DNA of 64,000 bases from DAOULT01 sp964646625 (lineage in GTDB: Bacteria; Chloroflexota; Anaerolineae; CAZYHC01): the NCBI GenBank assembly GCA_964646625.1, contig CAZYHC010000002.1:62001-126000 (forward strand), written 5' to 3'. Positions within the stretch are counted from its first letter, which is position 1. Each line of letters begins with the position of its first letter. This document shows positions 1 through 8,037 of this stretch, one piece after another. The position numbers and the translations under genes are program-made. The notes under the pieces are model-generated. The model was not told where the DNA came from, did not search any database, and was given only the letters and a program-made list of their open reading frames with translations.

Positions 1-906
1 AAGGACGTCTTCCCTGCCGTGGGCGAGTTGACCACCGCGGTCATCGAGCGGTCGGCGGCGGAAGCGGGTATCCTGCCCTGGGAAGCGGTCAAGGGGGCGC
101 GGCAGGTGGCGCCATCGGAGCTGCCCGGTCGCTCTCCCATATTGTGCCCTGGGTGTCCTCATCGCAGCACCTTCTACATTCTCAACAGGATGAAGGAAGT
201 GGTGGTGGCTGGCGACATTGGCTGCTACAATCTGGGGGCCCTTCCTCCTTTCAATGCCACGGATACCATGGGGGCCATGGGAGCGAGCGTGGGCGTGGCT
301 CACGGCTTTGACGTGGCCGGCATCCCCGACCCCTTCGTGGCGGTCATCGGGGACTCTACTTTCTTCCACGCCGGCATTCCGCCTCTTCTCGACATTGTCC
401 ACAACGGCGGGAAGAGCACCGTCGTCATCCTGGACAACCGCACCACAGCCATGACAGGACACCAGGACCATCCTGGGGTAGAGGTGAAACTGGGCGGAGA
501 GCCCGCCCCTATGGTGGATATAGAGGCCGTCGTCCGGGCTTCGGGAGTGACCGACGTGCACAAGGTGGATGCCTTCGACGTGAAGGCGGTGGAAAAAGCC
601 TTCAAGGAAGCTCTGGCCTTCGACGGTCCATCTGTGGTGATCGTGGATGGGCCCTGCTTCTTTGTGGGGCCAGGCTCGGCCGGGACTTACGTGGTGGATG
701 GCGACGAATGTGTGGCCTGTGGTATCTGCTTCCGTCTCGGGTGCCCGGCCATTATTCGCTCCGACGAAGTGCACGCCAAGACCGGACGCCACAAGGCAGA
801 TATCGATCCCGTCCTGTGCGTGGGCTGCGACATGTGCGCCCAGATTTGTCCGACCGAGGCCATCCATCCAGCCGAGGTGGAAGAGGAAGAGAGGATCGAA
901 GTATAA
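1..906 (+). CDS. iorA: Indolepyruvate:ferredoxin oxidoreductase alpha subunit (5' truncated by window)
   Basis: The frame is open from base 1, so this is the C-terminal half of a protein that normally has about 600 residues; the GTG at 19 is internal. The TPP-binding domain is visible (CPGCPHRSTFY near 145, GDIGCYNLG, GDSTFFHAG, LDNRTTAMTGHQDHPG). It is followed by a two-cluster ferredoxin domain (CVACGICFRLGCP and CVGCDMCAQICP). The family oxidatively decarboxylates aryl 2-oxoacids to aryl-acyl-CoA while reducing ferredoxin in the cytoplasm. iorB starts directly after the stop codon. The downstream aminotransferase and ADP-forming acyl-CoA synthetase fit a peptide or amino-acid fermentation role. 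Substrate preference cannot be read from the sequence. Confidence 0.95.
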   Translation, partial: KDVFPAVGELTTAVIERSAAEAGILPWEAVKGARQVAPSELPGRSPILCPGCPHRSTFYILNRMKEVVVAGDIGCYNLGALPPFNATDTMGAMGASVGVAHGFDVAGIPDPFVAVIGDSTFFHAGIPPLLDIVHNGGKSTVVILDNRTTAMTGHQDHPGVEVKLGGEPAPMVDIEAVVRASGVTDVHKVDAFDVKAVEKAFKEALAFDGPSVVIVDGPCFFVGPGSAGTYVVDGDECVACGICFRLGCPAIIRSDEVHAKTGRHKADIDPVLCVGCDMCAQICPTEAIHPAEVEEEERIEV

Positions 907-1500
907 ATGGAAACCGTGAATTTCTTGATTACGGGTGTAGGCGGTCAGGGGACCATTCTGGCCAGTGACATCATGGCCGCCGTGGGATTGGCTGCGGAGT
1001 ATGATGTCAAAAAGTCTGACATCCTGGGCCTTGCCATACGCGGCGGGGCGGTAGTGGGGCACGTCCGCTGGGGAGAGCAGGTCCACTCGCCCATTGTACC
1101 AGAGGGTCGCGTGGATTACCTGTTGGCCTTTGAGATCCTGGAGTGTCTGCGCTGGCTCAATCAGGTTCGCCCCGCAGGCACGGTCCTGGTCAACCAGCAG
1201 GAGATCCACCCGGTGACGGTGAGCAGTGGAGTTGCGACCTATCCAGATGAAGAGACGGTGGGCCAGGCGCTCCGGGCCGCGACTCCCAACGTGTATCGTA
1301 TCCCGGGGCTCGAGATTGCTCGGAAACTCGGTGATACTCGGGTGTTGAACGTGGTTCTCCTGGGGGCGCTCTCCGCCCTGCTCCCGGTGGAACCTGATAT
1401 CTGGGAGAGCGTGCTGAAAGAACGGGTGCCATCTCGCTTCGTAGACCTGAATCTCCGGGCCTTCCAACAGGGGCGCGGATGGCTCCAGGAAAGGAGATAA
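907..1500 (+). CDS. iorB: Indolepyruvate oxidoreductase beta subunit
   Basis: This 197-aa protein is the gamma-type pyruvate ferredoxin oxidoreductase domain. The nucleotide-binding motif GVGGQGTILASDI is at residues 8-20, and the length is normal for IorB. It pairs with the preceding IorA to form the CoA-acylating 2-oxoacid oxidoreductase. The ATG lies immediately after the iorA stop, which implies translational coupling, and only 6 bases separate it from the next gene. No anomalies were seen. Confidence 0.94.
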   Translation: METVNFLITGVGGQGTILASDIMAAVGLAAEYDVKKSDILGLAIRGGAVVGHVRWGEQVHSPIVPEGRVDYLLAFEILECLRWLNQVRPAGTVLVNQQEIHPVTVSSGVATYPDEETVGQALRAATPNVYRIPGLEIARKLGDTRVLNVVLLGALSALLPVEPDIWESVLKERVPSRFVDLNLRAFQQGRGWLQERR

Positions 1501-1506
1501 CCAAAC

Positions 1507-2214
1507 ATGAGAATCTTTGTCATCAACCCCAACACGTCCGAGAGCGTCACGGAGCACGTCCGTCGGGAACTGGAAAAGATCAAGCGCCCTGATACCGAAC
1601 TGACGGTGATGAATCCTGAGCACGGTCCGGTATCCATCGAGTCGGTGTACGACGAGACGCTGGCCGGGCCGCCCACCCTGGAGTTGGTGCGCAGGGCCAA
1701 CGAAGAAGGGTACGACGCCATCGTGCTGGCCTGCTTCTCGGATCCAGCCCTTGATGCCGCCAAGGAGATTTCCGACATTCCGGTCGTCGGGATTGAGGAG
1801 GCGACCATGCACGTGGCTGCCATGTTGGGGCACAAATTCTCCATCACGACTGCCTTTCGCAATCGTGCTCCAACCAGGGACCTCCACGTCCGTCTGCGGG
1901 GGGTGGAGAGCGCCTTTGCTTCCACTCTGGTGCTGAACATGTCCGTGCTGGAGATGGATGCGAACCCGGAGAAGGCCAAGGCCCGCATCCTGGAACTGGC
2001 CCGCACCGCGGTCGAGGAGGAAGGCGTAGAGGTGATCATCCTGGGCTGCGCCGGGCTGGCTGGTTATGCAGAAGACTTGGAGCGGGAATTGGGCGTGGTG
2101 GTGCTGGATCCCACTTCGGTGGCCCTCAAGGTGGCCGAAGCCATGGTCGATCTGGGCCTGCGGCACAGCAAGATCGGGCGCTTTGCCAGGCCGCCGGTCA
2201 AAGAGATCAAGTGA
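1507..2214 (+). CDS. Asp/Glu/hydantoin racemase family protein
   Basis: A 235-aa protein beginning MRIFVINPNTSESVT, the signature N-terminus of hydantoin and Asp/Glu racemases. The two catalytic cysteines expected for the cofactor-independent two-base mechanism are present in the contexts VLACFSDPAL and IILGCAGLAGYA. Its position directly before a hydantoinase gene suggests racemisation of 5-substituted hydantoins. Other members of the family act on aspartate, glutamate, maleate or allantoin, so the substrate is inferred from context only. Confidence 0.88.
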   Translation: MRIFVINPNTSESVTEHVRRELEKIKRPDTELTVMNPEHGPVSIESVYDETLAGPPTLELVRRANEEGYDAIVLACFSDPALDAAKEISDIPVVGIEEATMHVAAMLGHKFSITTAFRNRAPTRDLHVRLRGVESAFASTLVLNMSVLEMDANPEKAKARILELARTAVEEEGVEVIILGCAGLAGYAEDLERELGVVVLDPTSVALKVAEAMVDLGLRHSKIGRFARPPVKEIK

Positions 2215-2229
2215 TGCTAAGGAATTGAA

Positions 2230-3585
2230 ATGACAGAAGCGTTTGATCTGCTCATCCAGGGTGGTGTGGTGGTGACAGGGGCGGGCATGGCTCGCGCCGA
2301 CGTGGGCGTTCGCGGGGAGACGATTGCCGCCGTGGCTGCCAATCTTCCCTCAGAAGGTGCCCGGCGGGTCGTTGACGCCTCGGGCAAGCTCGTCCTGCCG
2401 GGCATCATCGACGTTCACACTCACCCCGTGTACCTGGACGACGTTCATCACACCTCCATCACCGCCGCTTTTGGCGGCACCACCACCGCCATTCACTACG
2501 CCTACGCCCGCCCGGGGATGGAGGTGTTGGACACCATCAAAAAGTTCCGTGACGATGGCCTGGAGAACTCTTTGACCGATTTTGGGCTGCACGCAGGGCT
2601 TTTCGACGTGGCCAATCAGATCGAAGAGCTCCCGGCAGCCTTCAAGCTGGGCGTGACCTCTTTCAAAGTGTTTATGACCTACGCCAAGATCAAGTGGATG
2701 ACCGACGACTACTGGCTGATGGCCACCCTGGATGTCATCGGCCAGGAGGGGGGCCTGGTTGCGGTTCACGCCGAGAACGGCTTGGCTACAGACTACCTGG
2801 AAGACAGGTACAACCGCATGAAGCTCTCGGCCCTGGAGGTGTTCACCCGCACCCGGCCGGACGTGCTGGAGGCCGAAGCCATCAACCGGGCCATCGCCAT
2901 GGCGAAGGTGGCAGACTGCGCTCTCTACATCCCCCACGTCAGCGCGGCCCAGGCTTTGGCTCCCATCCGGCGGGCGAGAGAGGAGGGACAGGTTGTGTAC
3001 GCGGAGACCTGTCCCCAGTACCTCACCCTCACGGAGGAGATGCTGCACGAGCGGGGCCCTCAAGCCAAGATTGGGCCGCCCTTGCGCACTGCCCAGGATA
3101 ACGAGGGGCTGTGGCGAGGCGTCCAGGACGGGACCATCGACACCATAGCCAGCGACCACGCGCCCAAGCCGAAAGAGATAGACGATGATTTCTTCGAGGC
3201 CGCCTATGGTTCACCTCAGGCGGAGACTCTTTTGACGGTCACTTACGATGCCGGGGTGAACACGGGCCGCATCAGCCTGCCCAGGCTGGTCCAACTGCTT
3301 TCGGAGACCCCGGCCAGGATCTTTGGCTACTACCCGAATAAGGGAGCCATTGGGCCGGGGTCTGACGCCGATCTGGTGATCTTGGACCCCGCGGTGCACT
3401 TTACCATTCAGCACGCCCATCAACATTCCCAGGCCAACTACACTTTGTATGAAGGACGGGAGTGCCTGGGTCGTCCAGGGTGGGTCGTGCAGCGTGGCCG
3501 GGTGTTGATCGAAGATGGGCAACTGGTCGGTGCGCCGGGGCGGGCGAAGTACCTGCCGACCCAGGCCGCCGTCAGGGGGTTGTGA
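2230..3585 (+). CDS. hydA: Dihydropyrimidinase / D-hydantoinase family amidohydrolase
   Basis: A 451-aa cyclic amidohydrolase of typical hydantoinase length. The metal ligands are visible: H63xH65 in DVHTHP, the Lys to be carboxylated at K146 in SFKVFMTY, and downstream VHAENG, YIPHVSAAQ and ASDHAP. The tyrosine after the Lys (Y150) is the residue used for stereochemical gating in hydantoinases. The family opens dihydropyrimidine or 5-substituted hydantoin rings to N-carbamoyl amino acids in the cytoplasm. No N-carbamoylase gene is present nearby; an ATCase gene is two genes downstream. A dihydroorotase-like role cannot be excluded. Confidence 0.92.
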   Translation: MTEAFDLLIQGGVVVTGAGMARADVGVRGETIAAVAANLPSEGARRVVDASGKLVLPGIIDVHTHPVYLDDVHHTSITAAFGGTTTAIHYAYARPGMEVLDTIKKFRDDGLENSLTDFGLHAGLFDVANQIEELPAAFKLGVTSFKVFMTYAKIKWMTDDYWLMATLDVIGQEGGLVAVHAENGLATDYLEDRYNRMKLSALEVFTRTRPDVLEAEAINRAIAMAKVADCALYIPHVSAAQALAPIRRAREEGQVVYAETCPQYLTLTEEMLHERGPQAKIGPPLRTAQDNEGLWRGVQDGTIDTIASDHAPKPKEIDDDFFEAAYGSPQAETLLTVTYDAGVNTGRISLPRLVQLLSETPARIFGYYPNKGAIGPGSDADLVILDPAVHFTIQHAHQHSQANYTLYEGRECLGRPGWVVQRGRVLIEDGQLVGAPGRAKYLPTQAAVRGL

Positions 3586-3631
3586 GGCTGGAATCTATTT
3601 CGAACTCATCACATCTTTGGAGGTATAAATT

Positions 3632-4708
3632 ATGGTAGAACCGATCATCAATCTCAGCCGGGGGATACCGCCACCTGAGGTCTTTCCCATAGAGGACCTG
3701 ATCCAATGCGGGGAGGCTGCCCTGCGGCGGGACCCAAACGTGCTCTTGCAGTATGGCAGATCGCCAGGATATGCTCCCATGCGCGAGTGGCTGGGCCAGC
3801 AATATGGAGTTGGGCCCGATCGGATCCTCATCGGCAACGGCTCGATGGAGGTATTGTCGTTTACCATCCAGACCCTGCTGCGGCCGGGCGATCGGGCCTT
3901 TGTGGAGTCACCTTCTTACGACCGGGCCATCGCTCTGCTGCGGCGGTCTGGCGCTCAGGTGGCAGGCATCCCCCTGGAAGAAGATGGCCCGGACCTGAAC
4001 TTTCTGGAGGAGGAGTTGAAGCAGGGCCCGCCTGTGCTGATGTACCTGATCATGGACTTCCATAACCCGACGGGGATCACCACCAGCCTGGAGAAGCGAA
4101 GACGGCTGGCCGCCCTGGCGGGGGAGTATGGCTTCTGGATGGTAGAGGATTCACCATACAGGCCGCTCCGCTACAGAGGCCAGGACGTTCCCACGCTATG
4201 GTCTCTGGCGCCGGAGCGAGTGCTGCACACGTCTTCATTTTCTAAGGTGCTCGCGCCTGGGTTGCGCTTTGGCTACGTGGTGGGGCCCGCAGAAGCGATC
4301 GCCAGGTTGGTCGAATGGGCAATCGACACCTACATCGGCCCGGTCTTCCCCACGCAGGGGATAGTCTACGAATACTGCCGCCGGGGGTTGTTGGAGCCCA
4401 ACATCGAACGATTGAAGGAGGTATACCGCCCGCGGCTCCAGGCTGCCCTCTCTGCCCTGGAGAAGCACCTTCCCCAGGCTAGCTGGACCTTGCCAGAAGG
4501 CGGCTTCTTCGTGGGGGTCACCCTCCAGGAGGGAGGTGACATGGCGAGCTTGCTGGCCCGGGCCGAGCAGGCAGGGCTGAAGTTCAGCGATGGGCGAGGC
4601 TTTTTCCCCAACCCGGCCGATGGGAATCGCTTCCTGCGCATCCCCTTCTGTAGCGTTACACCTGAGGAGATCGAAGAAGGGATGGGGCGCCTGGCGCGCA
4701 TCCTGTAG
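3632..4708 (+). CDS. PLP-dependent class I/II aminotransferase (2-aminoadipate/aromatic aminotransferase-like)
   Basis: A 358-aa fold-type I aminotransferase. It starts at ATG 3632 after a good ribosome site (GGAGG at 3617-3621). Landmarks are LLQYGRSPGY, DFHNPTG, VEDSPYRPLRY and the Schiff-base lysine K205 in SSFSKVLAPGLRFGY. The sequence resembles LysN/MocR-type transaminases without a DNA-binding domain. In this operon it probably deaminates an amino acid to the 2-oxoacid used by IorAB. Exact amino-acid specificity is not evident. Confidence 0.9.
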   Translation: MVEPIINLSRGIPPPEVFPIEDLIQCGEAALRRDPNVLLQYGRSPGYAPMREWLGQQYGVGPDRILIGNGSMEVLSFTIQTLLRPGDRAFVESPSYDRAIALLRRSGAQVAGIPLEEDGPDLNFLEEELKQGPPVLMYLIMDFHNPTGITTSLEKRRRLAALAGEYGFWMVEDSPYRPLRYRGQDVPTLWSLAPERVLHTSSFSKVLAPGLRFGYVVGPAEAIARLVEWAIDTYIGPVFPTQGIVYEYCRRGLLEPNIERLKEVYRPRLQAALSALEKHLPQASWTLPEGGFFVGVTLQEGGDMASLLARAEQAGLKFSDGRGFFPNPADGNRFLRIPFCSVTPEEIEEGMGRLARIL

Positions 4709-4769
4709 AGAGACGGGGCAGCCACTCTGACCATCGTGTCTCTTAATCTATTGCGAGAGGTAATGGAAT

Positions 4770-5699
4770 ATGTCTATCTTGTATGGCAAGGATATCTTGC
4801 GCACCGATGCTCTTTCAGACGAAGAGCTGGAGCTCATCCTTTCGACGGCGTCCCGGTTCGAGAGTGTGCTCAAGGCCGGGGAGCGCCTGGCGAACATGGA
4901 GGGCCGGGTCCTGGCCACTCTTTTCTTCGAGCCGAGCACGCGGACCCGACTTTCCTTTGAGACCGCCATGCTGCGCCTGGGGGGCCAGGTGATCACGGTG
5001 GCAGACCCTAAGACTTCGTCCACGGCCAAGGGCGAATCGCTGGCGGACTCGATGCGGACGGTGGAGGGGTACGCCGACGTCATCGTCATCCGTCATCCCC
5101 AGAAAGGCTCGGCCCAGGAGGCGGCTGAGGCTGTGGCAGTGCCCGTGATCAATGCCGGGGATGGCACGGGTCAGCACCCGACCCAGGCTTTGTTGGATGT
5201 CTACACCATCCAGCAGGAAAAAGGCTCGCTGGAAGGTCTTACCATGGCCCTGGCCGGCGACTTGAAGAACGGGCGTACGGTCCATTCGTTGGCGTACCTG
5301 CTGGCCCGGTTTGGCATCCGACTCCTCTTCGTCTCGCCGCCCGGCCTGGAGATGCCTGCGGAGATCGCCGCCGATTTGAAGAAGATGGGGGCAGACGTCG
5401 GCGCAGGACGCGACCTGGCAGCCGCCGTGCGTCAGAGCGACGTGGTGTACGTGACGCGCATCCAGCGAGAACGGTTCGAGGATCCGGCCGAGTACGAACG
5501 GCTGAGGGGCTCCTACGTGGTGGACATGGCTATGATCCACCAGGCCAAGCCGGGTATCACCATCATGCATCCCCTGCCTCGGGTGGATGAGATCGCCCCG
5601 GAAGTAGATGCCTACCAGGGCGCAGCTTACTTCCGCCAGGCGGCCAACGGTGTGCCCATCCGCATGGCCTTGCTGGCCCTGGTTACCGGGCGCGAATAG
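4770..5699 (+). CDS. pyrB: Aspartate carbamoyltransferase catalytic subunit
   Basis: A 309-aa transcarbamylase with the carbamoyl-phosphate motif (PSTRTRLSFE), the 80s loop (AKGESLAD), HPTQALLD, GDLKNGRTVHSL, TRIQRER and HPLPRVDEI. The aspartate-binding Arg of GRTVHSL and the TRxQ motif are both present, so this is a genuine ATCase rather than an ornithine carbamoyltransferase. No pyrI regulatory chain is present. It lies within a hydantoin and amino-acid degradation operon rather than with other pyr genes. A biosynthetic role is the default. A reverse (phosphorolytic) role on N-carbamoyl amino acids made by the hydantoinase is an unproven alternative. Confidence 0.93.
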   Translation: MSILYGKDILRTDALSDEELELILSTASRFESVLKAGERLANMEGRVLATLFFEPSTRTRLSFETAMLRLGGQVITVADPKTSSTAKGESLADSMRTVEGYADVIVIRHPQKGSAQEAAEAVAVPVINAGDGTGQHPTQALLDVYTIQQEKGSLEGLTMALAGDLKNGRTVHSLAYLLARFGIRLLFVSPPGLEMPAEIAADLKKMGADVGAGRDLAAAVRQSDVVYVTRIQRERFEDPAEYERLRGSYVVDMAMIHQAKPGITIMHPLPRVDEIAPEVDAYQGAAYFRQAANGVPIRMALLALVTGRE

Positions 5700-5711
5700 G
5701 GGCGGCTGTTC

Positions 5712-7850
5712 ATGACGATGGAGCCTTTCCGTGATCTCTCGCCGCTGCTGAACCCTGGGGCCATCGCGGTGGTGGGCGCCTCGGAGCGTCACGGGAGCGC
5801 GGGCCGCCTGGTTCTGGAGAATCTACGTCACCTGGAGTATCGGGGGGGCGTCTATGCTATCAACCCGAAGCGCAAGGAGGTGTTGGGCTTCCCCTGCTAT
5901 CCCGATCTGAACTCACTGCCCGGGCCGGTAGATTCGGTGGCGGTGTTGCTGGCCGCGGAGAAGGTTCTGTCCGCGCTGGAGACCGCGGTGGAGGTGGGCG
6001 TCCAGGCTGCCTGGGTGCTCGCCAGCGGCTTTGCCGAGGCTGGACCGGAGGGGAAAACCCGCCAGGCTGCCCTGTCTCGCTTCGCCGAGGAGACCGGCCT
6101 GCTGGTGTGTGGCCCCAACTGCATCGGCGTGGCTAACCTGGTGGACCGGGTGGCGACGTACAGCGTGGCCCTGAGCCCGGCCACCCGAGCTGGCGGCGTC
6201 TCGGCGGTGGTGCAGAGCGGCGCCCTCTGTCTCGGACTGGCCAACGCGGCCCGTTTCGGTTTTCGCTACCTCATCTCCAGCGGCAACGAGGCCGTGCTGA
6301 ACAGCGCCGATTACATCGGCTATCTGGCTGGCGATCCCCATACCCGGGTCATCATCGCCTTTATGGAAGGGATCCGCAGCCCGCAAAAGTTTGTGGCCGC
6401 GGCTCAGGCTGCGGCCGAGGCCAGCAAGCCCATCCTCCTGGTGAAGGTAGGACGCTCTGAGACTGCCCGCCGGGCGGTGCAGGCCCACACCGGCAGCCTG
6501 GCCGGGGCCGACGCGGTGGGCGACGCCGTCTTCCGTCGCCTGGGGGTGATGCGGCTGGACACCCTGGACGAACTGGTGGAGACGGCAGAATTGTTCCTCA
6601 CCTGCCCTCTGCCTGAAGGTGAGGAGGTAGGATTCCTGAGCCTGTCCGGAGGGCAGATCGGTTTGGTGGGAGACCTGGCTGAGGACCTGGGGCTGGAGTT
6701 TCCGGCTTTCTCGGAAGAGGCACGACAAGCCCTGACGGAGATCCTGCCCCCCTACAGCCCCATTGCCAACCCATTGGATGCCTGGGGCAGTGGCGACCTG
6801 GAGAGAACCTATCCGGCATGTGTGGAAGTGGTCTCCCGGGAGGAGAATATCCACCTGCTGGCCGTGAGTCGGGACACGCCTCCTGAAGTCGCCTCTCGGG
6901 AGGTAGAACAATCGCTGTCCGTGGCGGAGGCCGCGGTGCAGGCTGCTAAGGAGACCGGTAAGCCGGTGCTCTTTTTCTCCAATCTCTCCACAGGCTTTCA
7001 CCAGGAAGTGAAGAAGGTGTTGGATGCGGGCGGGGTCCCATACTTACAGGGGACGCGGGAGACGTTGCGGGCCATCCAGTCCTTTGTGCGTTATGCGAGT
7101 TTCCGCCGGCGCGTGGGGGAGTCAATAGCTGCTGGTTGTCCTTCGCCGGCCGACCTGCCTGACTGGCGAAGGAAATTGCAGGGAATGAAGGGAACCCTTT
7201 CGGAGGTGGAAGGGCGGCGCCTGCTGGCCGCCTACGGCATCCCTGGTCCGAGAGAGGCAGTGGTCACCACCGCTGAGGAGGCGGTCGAAGCATCTCAGCA
7301 CATCGGTTACCCGGTGGTGCTCAAGATTCTCTCTCCCGATGTCCAGCACAAGACAGAGATCGGCGGCGTGCGGGTGGGCCTGGGAGATGAGACGGCCGTG
7401 GTCACCGCTTTCCGTGAGGTGATGGAAGCGGCCCGGCGGCATCATCCCCGGGCGCGGTTAGAGGGAGCGGTGATCCAGGAGATGATCCCTGCTGATGCCG
7501 TGGAGGTTATTCTGGGAGTGCTGCGGGACCCAGACTTTGGCCCGGTAGTAGTCTTTGGATCGGGCGGGATATTGGTAGAACTGTTGAAAGATTCTTCCCT
7601 GCGCTTGCCGCCTCTAAGTCACGAAGAGGCTTTGAAGATGATCCAGGAGACGCGGGGAGCGCGTCTCCTGGAGGGGTTCCGTGGGCGGCCGCCGGCTGAC
7701 GTAGACGCGCTGGCGGATGCTCTGGTGCGCCTCTCCCAACTGGCAGTGGACCTGGGCGATCTGGTCGCCGCCTTGGACGTCAACCCGCTGATGGTGCTGC
7801 CAGGAGGACAGGGGGTGCGCGCGGTAGACGCTCTGGTGGAACTCGCCTAG
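5712..7850 (+). CDS. ADP-forming acyl-CoA synthetase (fused alpha-beta acetate--CoA ligase family)
   Basis: A 712-aa fusion protein: CoA-binding Rossmann domain (AIAVVGASERHGSAG, residues about 12-130), succinyl-CoA-ligase-like domains (about 150-460) and a C-terminal ATP-grasp domain (about 485-710; VVLKILSPDVQHKTEIGG). The phospho-carrier histidine is H259 in AHTGSLAG. The family converts acyl-CoA + ADP + Pi to acid + CoA + ATP. Together with the aminotransferase and IorAB it would complete fermentation of an amino acid to an acid with substrate-level phosphorylation. It is the last gene of the operon and is followed by a terminator at about 7883. Confidence 0.92.
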   Translation: MTMEPFRDLSPLLNPGAIAVVGASERHGSAGRLVLENLRHLEYRGGVYAINPKRKEVLGFPCYPDLNSLPGPVDSVAVLLAAEKVLSALETAVEVGVQAAWVLASGFAEAGPEGKTRQAALSRFAEETGLLVCGPNCIGVANLVDRVATYSVALSPATRAGGVSAVVQSGALCLGLANAARFGFRYLISSGNEAVLNSADYIGYLAGDPHTRVIIAFMEGIRSPQKFVAAAQAAAEASKPILLVKVGRSETARRAVQAHTGSLAGADAVGDAVFRRLGVMRLDTLDELVETAELFLTCPLPEGEEVGFLSLSGGQIGLVGDLAEDLGLEFPAFSEEARQALTEILPPYSPIANPLDAWGSGDLERTYPACVEVVSREENIHLLAVSRDTPPEVASREVEQSLSVAEAAVQAAKETGKPVLFFSNLSTGFHQEVKKVLDAGGVPYLQGTRETLRAIQSFVRYASFRRRVGESIAAGCPSPADLPDWRRKLQGMKGTLSEVEGRRLLAAYGIPGPREAVVTTAEEAVEASQHIGYPVVLKILSPDVQHKTEIGGVRVGLGDETAVVTAFREVMEAARRHHPRARLEGAVIQEMIPADAVEVILGVLRDPDFGPVVVFGSGGILVELLKDSSLRLPPLSHEEALKMIQETRGARLLEGFRGRPPADVDALADALVRLSQLAVDLGDLVAALDVNPLMVLPGGQGVRAVDALVELA

Positions 7851-7882
7851 CGAGTCATCGAGCGGGACGCCTGACTAACCTC

Positions 7883-7914
7883 GCTCCCCCACTACGTGGG
7901 GAGCTTTTTCTTTT
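7883..7914 (+). terminator. Rho-independent terminator of the catabolic operon
   Basis: A stem with arms GCTCCCCCAC (7883-7892) and GTGGGGAGC (7896-7904), with one bulged C, is followed by a T-rich run at 7905-7914. It lies 32 bases after the acyl-CoA synthetase stop codon. Confidence 0.85.
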
Positions 7915-7952
7915 AGCAAGGGATACAGCCTGCCCACGCAGTTGAGTGTAAC

Positions 7953-7981
7953 TTGATGTCACGCTTGAGATGTGGTAAAAT
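7953..7981 (+). promoter_or_regulatory. Sigma-A-type promoter with extended -10
   Basis: A -35 TTGATG (7953-7958), a 17-nt spacer and a -10 TAAAAT (7976-7981) preceded by TGG. It sits 57 bases upstream of the GT39 start. Confidence 0.65.
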
Positions 7982-8037
7982 CCCATTAACCGAAGAGCAA
8001 ACTTCTGGTATGATGTGGCTCAAATCGCACGAAAAAG

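Noticed and set aside
4815..5792. Long minus-strand open frame opposite pyrB and the acyl-CoA synthetase start
   Set aside because: It is His/Arg/Gln-rich shadow sequence lying opposite clear family matches; same reasoning for 5913-7001, 2350-3159, 50219-51616 (minus) and 54786-56096 (plus).
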